NCBI GenBank assembly: GCA_040394775.1
Contig: JBEBRN010000048.1
Coordinates: forward strand, 1-22,633
Direction of reading: 5' to 3'
Length of the DNA: 22,633 bases
Source of the DNA: 40-80 sp040394775
GTDB taxonomy: Bacteria; Bacteroidota; Bacteroidia; Flavobacteriales_D; Crocinitomicaceae
Shown here: positions 16,510 to 22,633 of the stretch, piece after piece
How the letters are laid out: each line of letters begins with the position of its first letter
Numbering within the stretch: position 1 is the stretch's first letter
Made by a program: the position numbers and the translations under genes
Notes under the pieces: generated by a model
The model's database searches: none
What the model was told of the DNA's origin: nothing
What the model saw: the letters and a program-made list of their open reading frames with translations, nothing else

Positions 16510-16533
16510 AAAGGGGAATCGAGATTCCCCTTT
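16510..16533 (-). terminator. Intrinsic terminator after tuf
   Basis: A perfect 10-bp stem AAAGGGGAAT/ATTCCCCTTT with a CGAG-type tetraloop. On the minus strand it runs into a U-tract of five (CCCCTTTTTAG). It lies 25 nt past the tuf stop and ends within a few nucleotides of the 5' end of tRNA-Trp, so it can separate tuf from the downstream secE-nusG-rpl-rpo transcript. Confidence 0.8.
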
Positions 16534-16558
16534 ATTTAAACTTTATGATTAATTGATA

Positions 16559-17746
16559 TTATGCAATAATCTCAGTAACCTGACCAGCACCTACCGTTCT
16601 ACCACCTTCACGCATAGCGAAACGAAGACCTTTACCCATCGCTACTGGAACGATTAAAGTAACTTCAATAGAAACGTTATCACCTGGCATAACCATCTCA
16701 CGTCCTTCTGTTAACATGATTTCTCCTGTTACGTCAGTTGTACGGAAATAGAATTGAGGACGGTATTTGTTATGAAATGGAGTGTGACGTCCACCTTCTT
16801 CTTTCTTCAAGATATACACCTCAGCTTTAAACTTAGTGTGAGTATTTGTTGAACCTGGCTTACAAACAACCATTCCACGTTTGATATCTTTCTTTTCAAT
16901 ACCACGTAACAATAGACCTACGTTATCACCAGCTTCACCTCTATCCAAAATCTTACGGAACATTTCAACTCCAGTAACAGTAGAAGTCAATTTCTCATCA
17001 CCCATACCGATGATGTCAACTGTTTCACCACTGTTAATAATACCAGTTTCGATACGACCTGTTGCAACTGTACCACGACCTGTAATCGTAAATACGTCTT
17101 CAACTGGCATCAAGAAAGGCTTGTCAACTTCACGTGGAGGTAATTCAATCCATGAATCAACTGCATCCATTAACTCTTCAATCTTAACAACCCATTCTGC
17201 ATCTCCATTGATCGCACCTAATGCAGACCCTTGAATGATTGGAGTGTTATCTCCATCATAGCTGTAGAATGATAATAAGTCGCGAATTTCCATTTCAACA
17301 AGTTCCAATAATTCAGGATCGTCAACCATATCCACTTTATTCATGAATACAACGATTCTTGGAACACCAACTTGACGAGCTAATAGAATGTGCTCACGAG
17401 TTTGTGGCATTGGTCCATCAGTAGAAGCAACTACCAAGATAGCACCGTCCATCTGTGCAGCACCCGTAACCATGTTCTTAACGTAGTCAGCGTGACCTGG
17501 ACAGTCAACGTGTGCATAGTGACGATTTGCTGTTTGATACTCGATGTGCGATGTATTAATAGTAATACCACGTTCTTTTTCTTCTGGAGCATTGTCAATT
17601 GCAGAGTAATCTCTTTTTTCAGCCAAACCTTTACCTGCCAATACTGTAGAAATAGCAGCTGTTAAAGTAGTTTTACCGTGGTCAACGTGACCAATAGTAC
17701 CAATGTTAACGTGCGGTTTTGAGCGATCAAAATTTTCTTTAGCCAT
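16559..17746 (-). CDS. tuf: Elongation factor Tu
   Basis: A 395-residue EF-Tu, which delivers aminoacyl-tRNA to the ribosome. GTPase motifs are complete: GHVDHGKT at 19-26, the effector threonine T61 in RGITI, DCPGH at 80-84, NKVD at 135-138 and GSAL at 172-175. Domain 3 ends with the typical GRTVGAGQVTEIIA. The gene lies just after four tRNA genes, from which it is separated by a 99-nt AT-rich leader, and is probably transcribed from the promoter before those tRNAs. A short AAGG lies near the ATG, too weak and too close to be a clear ribosome-binding site. A terminator follows the stop. Confidence 0.99.
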   Translation of the reverse strand: MAKENFDRSKPHVNIGTIGHVDHGKTTLTAAISTVLAGKGLAEKRDYSAIDNAPEEKERGITINTSHIEYQTANRHYAHVDCPGHADYVKNMVTGAAQMDGAILVVASTDGPMPQTREHILLARQVGVPRIVVFMNKVDMVDDPELLELVEMEIRDLLSFYSYDGDNTPIIQGSALGAINGDAEWVVKIEELMDAVDSWIELPPREVDKPFLMPVEDVFTITGRGTVATGRIETGIINSGETVDIIGMGDEKLTSTVTGVEMFRKILDRGEAGDNVGLLLRGIEKKDIKRGMVVCKPGSTNTHTKFKAEVYILKKEEGGRHTPFHNKYRPQFYFRTTDVTGEIMLTEGREMVMPGDNVSIEVTLIVPVAMGKGLRFAMREGGRTVGAGQVTEIIA

Positions 17747-17845
17747 TACCTTCTTCTTTTTATTAATTAATAATTACCTTTTTAATATAAATGCATATTT
17801 TTTAATATACAAAATTTCACCCATATAATGGATGAATATCCCTAG

Positions 17846-17917
17846 AGCCAATGACGAGATTTGAACTCGTGACCCCTTCCTTACCAAGGAAGTACTCTAC
17901 CCCTGAGCTACATCGGC
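17846..17917 (-). tRNA. tRNA-Thr (GGT)
   Basis: A 72-nt cloverleaf. Acceptor GCCGATG pairs with CATTGGC (one G-U). The anticodon stem CTTCC/GGAAG holds loop TTGGTAA with anticodon GGT. T-loop TTCAAAT is present, CCA is not encoded. It is the last tRNA before tuf. Confidence 0.96.
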
Positions 17918-17928
17918 ACCTTAATTTG

Positions 17929-18001
17929 AGCGGGAGACGAGATTCGAACTCGCGACCCTCAGCTTGGAAGGCTGACGCTCTACCAACTGAGCTACTCCCG
18001 C
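17929..18001 (-). tRNA. tRNA-Gly (TCC)
   Basis: A 73-nt cloverleaf. Acceptor GCGGGAG pairs with CTCCCGC. The anticodon stem TCAGC/GCTGA holds loop CTTCCAA with anticodon TCC. T-loop TTCGAAT is present, CCA is not encoded. Confidence 0.97.
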
Positions 18002-18021
18002 TTATTATTTATTATTACTTG

Positions 18022-18103
18022 TGGGGATGGATGGACTCGAACCACCGATACCGTAAGGTGATAGATTTACAGTCTACTGCAATAGCCACTATGCGACATC
18101 CCC
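18022..18103 (-). tRNA. tRNA-Tyr (GTA)
   Basis: An 82-nt class II tRNA with a long variable arm. Acceptor GGGGATG pairs with CATCCCC. The anticodon stem GTAGA/TCTAT holds loop CTGTAAA with anticodon GTA. Discriminator A, CCA not encoded. Confidence 0.97.
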
Positions 18104-18116
18104 ATTTATTTTTATG

Positions 18117-18190
18117 AGCCGGTGGAGGGATTCGAACCCCCGACCTGCTGATTACAAATCAGCTGCTCTAGCCAACTGAGCTACACCGGC
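18117..18190 (-). tRNA. tRNA-Thr (TGT)
   Basis: A 74-nt cloverleaf. Acceptor GCCGGTG pairs with CACCGGC. The anticodon stem GCTGA/TCAGC holds loop TTTGTAA with anticodon TGT. CCA is not encoded. First gene of the tRNA-tuf transcript. Confidence 0.97.
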
Positions 18191-18250
18191 AACACTTTAA
18201 AATGTTAATACTTATTACTTGAAAGAACTTACCTTTCGAATAAGGTGATG

Positions 18251-18280
18251 CAAAGATAATGTCTTTTTTTATATCTGCAA
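18251..18280 (-). promoter_or_regulatory. Promoter of the tRNA-tuf operon
   Basis: On the minus strand TTG (18280-18278), a 19-bp spacer and TATCTTTG (18258-18251). This matches the Bacteroidota consensus TTG-N17-20-TAnnTTTG. Transcription should start near 18244, about 55 nt before tRNA-Thr(TGT). It lies just after the hpf terminator, which fits an operon boundary. Confidence 0.75.
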
Positions 18281-18305
18281 CATCTGACTAAAAAAAATTT
18301 AAAAA

Positions 18306-18338
18306 AAATATGGTGCACATTGAATGCACACCATATTT
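18306..18338 (-). terminator. Intrinsic terminator after hpf
   Basis: A 10-bp inverted repeat (18306-18315 with 18329-18338, AAATATGGTG/CACCATATTT), loop 13 nt, followed on the minus strand by a long U-tract. It ends the rpsU-xerC-hpf transcript about 20 nt after the hpf stop. Confidence 0.82.
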
Positions 18339-18359
18339 AAATACTCATTTAATGACTAT

Positions 18360-18656
18360 TCAATCTCTCACTTTTTCTTTATGCTTCATGATTTGCTTCC
18401 TTAACGCCTCAGTAGTCAAGTCAATAGCCTCTTCGAAAGTTTTACATTGCTTCTCTGCGAAAAGTTCTAATTTTGGAATCATTATTTTAATCCCAGCATA
18501 TTTATTTTCTTTCTCTGAACTTTTGTCTGTCTTTAAAAAAACTTCACATGATATAATCTGGTCAAAGAACAAATCAAGTTTCGAAACTTTATCATTAATA
18601 TAATCCACTAGCTTTTTGTCAATTGTAAAATTAACTGCATTTGTTTTAATTTCCAT
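18360..18656 (-). CDS. hpf: Short-form ribosome hibernation promoting factor
   Basis: A 98-residue HPF/RaiA-family protein of the short type, without the long-form C-terminal dimerisation domain. The beta-alpha-beta-beta-beta-alpha order is visible: MEIKTNAVNFTIDKKLVDYI, a charged turn, the strand EVFLKTDKSSEKENKYAGI, then KTFEEAIDLTTEALRKQI. Such proteins bind the 30S decoding centre and store inactive ribosomes. The start ATG is 5 nt after the xerC stop. The gene ends the rpsU-xerC-hpf unit, so a ribosomal protein and a ribosome-storage factor share one transcript. Confidence 0.92.
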   Translation of the reverse strand: MEIKTNAVNFTIDKKLVDYINDKVSKLDLFFDQIISCEVFLKTDKSSEKENKYAGIKIMIPKLELFAEKQCKTFEEAIDLTTEALRKQIMKHKEKVRD

Positions 18657-18661
18657 CGTTC

Positions 18662-19543
18662 TTAATTTTTTCGCCCTCTTGGGTGGGCTTGTGAATAAAT
18701 GTTTTTTAATTGACCAAACGTATTATGGGTATATACTTGAGTCGCTCGCAAATCAGCATGCCCCAATAACGATTTTATTGCCTCAATTCCTGCGCCATTA
18801 TTCAGCAAATGCGTTGCGAAAGTATGACGGAGCACGTGTGGACTTTTCTTTTCTACGTTTGTCAGCATACCAAGGTAATAATTTATTTTTCGATACACAA
18901 ATTTTGGGTATAATTTATTACCATCGTCTTTTACGAATAAATTTTGGCATTTCACCTCCAGCATATTTCGATCAACTATATACAACTGAATAGATCGCAC
19001 CAAGTCTGTTGATATAGGTACAATTCGTTCTTTGTTTCGTTTACCCAAAACTCGAATAGTAGCATTCTGTACATCTGAAATTTTCAACTCTATCAATTCG
19101 GACAGTCGGACACCAGTCTGATAAAAAAGCTCTATCATTAATTGATCTCTTTTATCATTAAATGATGAAGCATGAAACAAATCGGTCAACTTTTGAGGCT
19201 CAATATCTCCCTCTTGAATAAAAGTCGGAAGTCTTTTGGGCTGCTTTAGTAAAAATGTTTTGGATAATGGATTTTTCTCAATCTGATGATTTTTCTCCAA
19301 CCACTTGTAAAAAGTTCTAAGTGAGGATATTTTTCGATTAACACTTGTATTGGTTAAACTCTCTTCTTTTAAAAAATGAATAAATGAACGAACGGTCTGA
19401 TGATTTACTTCTACTAGCGATAAAGGGTTTGTGAAGTTTTGAAATTCAGTGATATCATTTTGATAAGCAATAATTGTGTGAGCAGAGTATCTTTTCTCAA
19501 CTTGCAGGTAATTCAAAAAATCAGAAATGAAAAAAGGAGTCAT
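18662..19543 (-). CDS. xerC: Tyrosine recombinase XerC/D type
   Basis: A 293-residue tyrosine recombinase of housekeeping size, expected to resolve chromosome dimers at dif. The N-terminal SAM-like domain covers about residues 5-85. The catalytic set is complete: R146 in TGVRLSEL, K168, H236 and R239 in HVLRHTFATH, H262 in GHADLRATQ, and the nucleophile Y271 in VYTH. No integrase-specific extension or neighbouring attachment site is seen, and the setting between rpsU and hpf is that of a core gene. The start ATG at 19543 has a strong TAAGGAG sequence 5 nt upstream, unlike every other gene here, and this sequence pairs with the first codons. XerC versus XerD cannot be separated by eye. Confidence 0.93.
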   Translation of the reverse strand: MTPFFISDFLNYLQVEKRYSAHTIIAYQNDITEFQNFTNPLSLVEVNHQTVRSFIHFLKEESLTNTSVNRKISSLRTFYKWLEKNHQIEKNPLSKTFLLKQPKRLPTFIQEGDIEPQKLTDLFHASSFNDKRDQLMIELFYQTGVRLSELIELKISDVQNATIRVLGKRNKERIVPISTDLVRSIQLYIVDRNMLEVKCQNLFVKDDGNKLYPKFVYRKINYYLGMLTNVEKKSPHVLRHTFATHLLNNGAGIEAIKSLLGHADLRATQVYTHNTFGQLKNIYSQAHPRGRKN

Positions 19544-19554
19544 ATAGACTCCTT
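19534..19554 (-). promoter_or_regulatory. Shine-Dalgarno hairpin at the xerC start
   Basis: On the minus strand AAGGAGT (19554-19548) pairs perfectly with ACTCCTT (19540-19534). The loop is CTATATG, whose last three bases are the xerC ATG. The Shine-Dalgarno sequence is thus in the stem and the start codon in the loop. The 3' arm is part of a run of six T residues, so the structure also resembles a weak terminator after rpsU. Confidence 0.65.
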
Positions 19555-19581
19555 ACGCAAAACTACCTTAATTTGTTACAA

Positions 19582-19773
19582 TTAATCGTTTAATGATTGC
19601 ATTTTATATTTGTATGCAGATCTAATTCTTTCTTGACGTCCTGTTATAGAAGGCTTAGTGAATTCCTTTCTTCTTCTAAGTTCCTTCATTACATTCGTTT
19701 TATCGAATTTTTTCTTGTACTTCTTAAGAGCTCTTTCGATATTCTCTCCTTCTTTTACTGGTATAATCAACAT
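19582..19773 (-). CDS. rpsU: 30S ribosomal protein bS21
   Basis: A 63-residue bS21 with the family pattern: MLIIPVKEGENIERALKKYKKKF, then a basic RRRKEF-containing helix and a basic tail. It sits near the anti-Shine-Dalgarno end of 16S rRNA. In Flavobacterium ribosomes bS21 is known to help sequester that end, which explains rare Shine-Dalgarno use. No Shine-Dalgarno sequence precedes the ATG here (AAAAAAATAACGAT). It has its own consensus promoter and heads rpsU-xerC-hpf, 38 nt before xerC. Confidence 0.96.
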   Translation of the reverse strand: MLIIPVKEGENIERALKKYKKKFDKTNVMKELRRRKEFTKPSITGRQERIRSAYKYKMQSLND

Positions 19774-19806
19774 ATCGTTATTTTTTTAATTCTATTTTTG
19801 AGATTG

Positions 19807-19835
19807 CAAATGTAAGTGTTTTTTTTTATTAACAA
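19807..19835 (-). promoter_or_regulatory. Promoter of rpsU-xerC-hpf
   Basis: On the minus strand TTG (19835-19833), an 18-bp spacer and TACATTTG (19814-19807), a full match to the Bacteroidota TTG-N17-20-TAnnTTTG pattern. The start is expected near 19800, giving a leader of about 27 nt. It lies in the 65-nt gap after the acyl-CoA dehydrogenase gene. Confidence 0.75.
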
Positions 19836-19838
19836 GCG

Positions 19839-20978
19839 TTATTTCAAAATTTCTCTTGAAATAACTAATTTTTGTATTTCTGACGTTCCCTCACCAATTG
19901 TACACAGTTTAGCATCACGATAGAATTTTTCAACAGGGAAATCTTTTGTATATCCGTATCCTCCAAAAATTTGTACTGCATCATTCGCTACTTCACAAGC
20001 AATTTCAGACGCATAATACTTTGCTATCGCCGATTCTTTAGTCATTGGTAAATGATTGTTTTTCAAATAAGCAGATTGATACAATAATAATTCTGCTGCT
20101 TCAATTTTAGTAGCCATGTCCGCTAATTTGAATCCAATCGCTTGGTGCTGTGCAATTGGTTTTCCAAACTGCTCGCGTTCTTTTGCATATTTCAATGACG
20201 CTTCATAAGCTCCTTTAGCAATTCCTAAAGCTAAAGCACCAATTGAGATTCTTCCTCCATCCAAAATTTGCATGGCTTGACTAAATCCTTTTCCTACTTC
20301 TCCAATAAGGTTCTCAGCAGGAACACGACAATTGTCAAATATCAACTCTGTCGTTTCTGATGCACGCATCCCTAACTTATTTTCTTTCTTACCAGCACTA
20401 AATCCTGGTGTTCCTCTTTCAATAATAAAAGCAGACATACCTCTTGAGTCACCTTTCTCACCAGTTCTTGCAATTACAACAGCTACATCTCCAGACTTAC
20501 CGTGAGTGATAAAGTTTTTTGATCCGTTTAAAACGTAAAAATCTCCATCTTTAACCGCTGTTGTGTGCATTCCTCCAGCATCAGAACCTGTACCTGTTTC
20601 TGTTAATCCCCAAGCACCAATCCATTCACCTGTTGCTAACTTTGGTAAATATTTTTTCTTCTGAGCTTCTGAACCGTGGTAATATATATGTCCTGTACAA
20701 AGTGAATTGTGAGCTGCTACGGATAAACCAATAGAACCACATACTTTTGCTATTTCAGAAACAACAACAATATATTCTTCGTAACCAAAACCAGAACCGC
20801 CATATTCTTCAGGAATATAAACGCCCATCAATCCCAATTCTCCTAATTTCTTGAAAACTGGAACAGGAAATTCTTGTGTTTCGTCCCACTCCATAAAGTG
20901 AGGTCTGATTTCTTTTTCAGCAAAGTCACGAACCATCTTCGCTATCATTTCTAAATTTTCACCTCTTGCAAAGTCCAT
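19839..20978 (-). CDS. Acyl-CoA dehydrogenase
   Basis: A 379-residue flavoprotein of the short/medium-chain acyl-CoA dehydrogenase family, which introduces the alpha-beta double bond in acyl-CoA using FAD. The signature GLTETGTGSDAGG (124-136) binds flavin and substrate. A second signature is seen as QIFGGYGYTKDFPVEKFYRDAK. The catalytic base is E363 in IGEGTSEIQ. Length is usual. Substrate chain length or branched-chain preference cannot be read. It is on the same strand as apt, 32 nt downstream, and may be co-transcribed, but the functions are unrelated. Confidence 0.93.
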   Translation of the reverse strand: MDFARGENLEMIAKMVRDFAEKEIRPHFMEWDETQEFPVPVFKKLGELGLMGVYIPEEYGGSGFGYEEYIVVVSEIAKVCGSIGLSVAAHNSLCTGHIYYHGSEAQKKKYLPKLATGEWIGAWGLTETGTGSDAGGMHTTAVKDGDFYVLNGSKNFITHGKSGDVAVVIARTGEKGDSRGMSAFIIERGTPGFSAGKKENKLGMRASETTELIFDNCRVPAENLIGEVGKGFSQAMQILDGGRISIGALALGIAKGAYEASLKYAKEREQFGKPIAQHQAIGFKLADMATKIEAAELLLYQSAYLKNNHLPMTKESAIAKYYASEIACEVANDAVQIFGGYGYTKDFPVEKFYRDAKLCTIGEGTSEIQKLVISREILK

Positions 20979-21010
20979 AATATATTCTAAAGATTTAATG
21001 TAATTTTGTT

Positions 21011-21541
21011 CTAATAACGCGCTAAATTATAAATATTATTTGAAACTGTCTTCAATTTGTCGACTCCGTTCAAAAATTTCAACTCAATTAAAAAGTTAAA
21101 TCCAGCTATTTCACCTTCACACTTTTTAATTAATTCTCCAGCAGCTGTAGCTGAGCCACCTGTCGCTAATAAATCGTCATGAATTAACACTTTGTCTCCC
21201 TTAGAAATAGCATCGGTATGAATTTCAATTTCGGCAGTTCCATATTCCAAGTCGTAAGCATGTGAGATTTTATTATACGGTAGTTTTCCCTTCTTACGAA
21301 TTAAGACAAATGGCTTGTTTAAACGCATTGCTAAAGCATATCCGAATAAAAACCCTCTACTTTCAATACCAGCAATCTTATCAATTTCCTGGTCTTTATA
21401 ATAGTCCACTAAGTTATCAAGTACTTCATTCGATAAATCTGGATTCATCATCAATGTTGAAATATCTTTAAATACGATTCCTGGTTTTGGGAAATCGACA
21501 ACATCTCGTATCGTTTCTTTTAGTTTATCTTCTAGTGTCAT
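21011..21541 (-). CDS. apt: Adenine phosphoribosyltransferase
   Basis: A 176-residue purine salvage enzyme that joins adenine to PRPP to give AMP. The N-terminal IRDVVDFPKPGIVFKDIS is typical of Apt. GIESRGFLFG (58-67) forms part of the active site. The PRPP-binding motif VLIHDDLLATGGSA is at 118-131. Length is standard. It starts 3 nt after the stop of the helix-hairpin-helix gene, so the two are clearly co-transcribed. Confidence 0.96.
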   Translation of the reverse strand: MTLEDKLKETIRDVVDFPKPGIVFKDISTLMMNPDLSNEVLDNLVDYYKDQEIDKIAGIESRGFLFGYALAMRLNKPFVLIRKKGKLPYNKISHAYDLEYGTAEIEIHTDAISKGDKVLIHDDLLATGGSATAAGELIKKCEGEIAGFNFLIELKFLNGVDKLKTVSNNIYNLARY

Positions 21542-21544
21542 CTT

Positions 21545-22387
21545 TTATTTTATTATTAAATAGGGTTCTATTCGTTTATAAATGGAATCGTTCATTAAAA
21601 CGGATTCTTTAATCTCTTTGACTTTTGTGTAACGTACTTTTTGTTCTCTTATTTTAACAATTGAATTAGCTAAATTCCAATCATTGATATACGGATGATT
21701 CTTTAATCTTCTAGTGTCAACTGTATTTAAATCAATTTTTTGAATGTCGTTTTTATTAATTAAAATATAGGGTTTTATTGAGTGAAGTTTTTCTTGGTCA
21801 AATTTATAGACTTCTAATAATTGATTGACATTAATATATCCTCCTAATCGCTCTCGATATTCTATAATCTTATCCGCAAAGAAATTTCCTATTCCTTTTA
21901 ATTTCATCAATTCTTTTTTAGATGCCCGATTCAAATCGACTGCTAAATTAGGAGCAAATGCTTTATCTGGAAAACTTAATGAATCTTTAATAGTAGAAAA
22001 GAAGTCTTCATTTTCAAAAATGAAGCATTTTAGAAGATCTTTTTCAGAATCAAACCCATATTTATTGAAATTCAAAATTGTCTGTGCTTGTTTCTCTGAC
22101 AATCCTAGTCTCATCCAATCTTTCAATTCATATTTATTAGGGTCAAATTTCGAAGGTGGTGTTTTATACTGCTTTTTTATTTTATTGGTTTGATCATCAT
22201 GATACTTCTTGATTCGTTTTTTGACAGCCACTTTTTCCTTTTCAGGTAGTTGACGCATGCTTTCCGTTAGCGAAAACTTAGTGGTTGGAGTATAATAAAA
22301 ATAGATTCGAGGGATTAATACGATGAGTAAGAAACATACCGTGAATGCAACAATTGCGCGTCTTGATCTTTTTGAAAACTTATCCAT
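21545..22387 (-). CDS. Membrane-anchored helix-hairpin-helix protein
   Basis: A 280-residue protein. I place the start at the ATG 22387-22385. A TTG one codon upstream is less likely. Residues 2-10 are basic and 11-32 form one transmembrane helix (AIVAFTVCFLLIVLIPRIYF), so the bulk is probably outside the cytoplasmic membrane. After a Lys-rich linker come ComEA-like helix-hairpin-helix units: KDWMRLGLSEKQAQTILNF, then DLNRASKKELMKLKGIGNFF, then DLNTVDTRRLKNHPYINDW. These folds bind DNA backbone non-specifically, so a role in DNA uptake or envelope-associated DNA binding is possible. Only the middle unit has a clean hairpin GIG. Co-transcribed with apt. The function is not established. Confidence 0.85.
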   Translation of the reverse strand: MDKFSKRSRRAIVAFTVCFLLIVLIPRIYFYYTPTTKFSLTESMRQLPEKEKVAVKKRIKKYHDDQTNKIKKQYKTPPSKFDPNKYELKDWMRLGLSEKQAQTILNFNKYGFDSEKDLLKCFIFENEDFFSTIKDSLSFPDKAFAPNLAVDLNRASKKELMKLKGIGNFFADKIIEYRERLGGYINVNQLLEVYKFDQEKLHSIKPYILINKNDIQKIDLNTVDTRRLKNHPYINDWNLANSIVKIREQKVRYTKVKEIKESVLMNDSIYKRIEPYLIIK

Positions 22388-22448
22388 CAAAATTAAACTG
22401 TCTCGTTTATCGGGTTAAAATACAATTACTACTTCAACGTTTACTTTA

Positions 22449-22633
22449 CTAAACTAATTCTTTTAACGTCTCTTCGATTGTTTTGGGGTCATATCCTAAT
22501 TCATTTCTCGATTTTGATAAATCAAACCCTGTTCTCGGAGGTCGTTTCGCTGGTTGATTAAGTGTTGAGGAATCAATTTCTGTTACATTATCCATCGGTT
22601 GACCCAGGAATTTAGCGACTCTTTCCACAATTT
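22449..22633 (-). CDS. dTDP-4-dehydrorhamnose reductase-like protein, C-terminal part
   Basis: The 3' end of a gene running off the right edge, stop at 22449-22451. About 61 residues are visible, beginning IVERVAKFLGQP and containing NQPAKRPPRTGFDLSKSRNE, then LGYDPKTIEETLKEL. The pattern AKRPxxTGxDxSK followed by LGY-P is typical of the C terminus of RmlD-family short-chain reductases, which make dTDP-L-rhamnose. A related NAD-dependent sugar epimerase is possible. The catalytic and cofactor regions lie outside the window. Confidence 0.7.
   Translation of the reverse strand, partial: IVERVAKFLGQPMDNVTEIDSSTLNQPAKRPPRTGFDLSKSRNELGYDPKTIEETLKELV

Noticed and set aside
17851..18117. Plus-strand open frame of 88 codons across the tRNA cluster
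   Set aside because: It is the reverse complement of tRNA genes, a well-known source of spurious proteins with RDSNSRPSAWKADALPTEL-like text.
17846..18190. Missing 3' CCA on the tRNA genes as a sign of decay
   Set aside because: All five tRNAs lack an encoded CCA yet have sound stems and loops, so CCA is simply added after transcription.
18662..19543. The tyrosine recombinase as an integrase of a mobile element
   Set aside because: Housekeeping length, placement between rpsU and hpf, and absence of direct repeats or cargo genes indicate a XerC/D protein. The adjacent tRNA genes are intact with no duplicated 3' ends.
22388..22395. TAATTTTG, a match to TAnnTTTG, just before the helix-hairpin-helix gene
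   Set aside because: It abuts the ATG, so transcription would start inside the gene, and the nearest TTG is 27 bp away.

Overview
The window is a chromosomal housekeeping segment of a member of the Bacteroidota, most likely order Flavobacteriales. The evidence is low GC, near absence of Shine-Dalgarno sequences before the genes, promoters of the Bacteroidota type (TTG, 18-19 bp spacer, TAnnTTTG) before rpsU and before a tRNA cluster, a DUF3467 gene after rpoC, and RpoB, RpoC and RNase Y sequences of Bacteroidota type. The genus cannot be fixed from the sequence.

Layout. Positions 121-1891 carry two plus-strand genes, a GT4 glycosyltransferase and a GmhA-type phosphoheptose isomerase, probably for envelope polysaccharide. 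Everything else is on the minus strand. A perfect 13-bp bidirectional terminator separates the two blocks. Positions 1972-4246 hold, in transcription order, a small coiled-coil gene, zapA and rny. The coiled-coil gene overlaps zapA by 4 nt, which suggests a division module. A small lipoprotein gene and a DUF3467 gene lie between this module and the rpo operon.

The core, read in transcription order from 18280 down to 5149, is tRNA-Thr(TGT), tRNA-Tyr, tRNA-Gly, tRNA-Thr(GGT), tuf, tRNA-Trp, secE, nusG, rplK, rplA, rplJ, rplL, rpoB, rpoC and a terminator. It couples protein-synthesis factors, ribosomal stalk proteins, a transcription factor and the two large RNA polymerase subunits. Hairpins after tuf, before rplK and between rplL and rpoB are likely points where expression is adjusted.

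Upstream of the core lies rpsU-xerC-hpf, with its own promoter and terminator. Further upstream are acd (acyl-CoA dehydrogenase), apt and a membrane-anchored helix-hairpin-helix protein, then the 3' end of a dTDP-4-dehydrorhamnose-reductase-like gene cut by the window edge. No gene-free stretch exceeds 300 bases. No mobile element, CRISPR array, phage gene or defence system was seen, and I found no clear novel multigene system. The most interesting signal is local: xerC, next to rpsU, has the only strong Shine-Dalgarno sequence in the window, and it is buried in a hairpin at the start codon.
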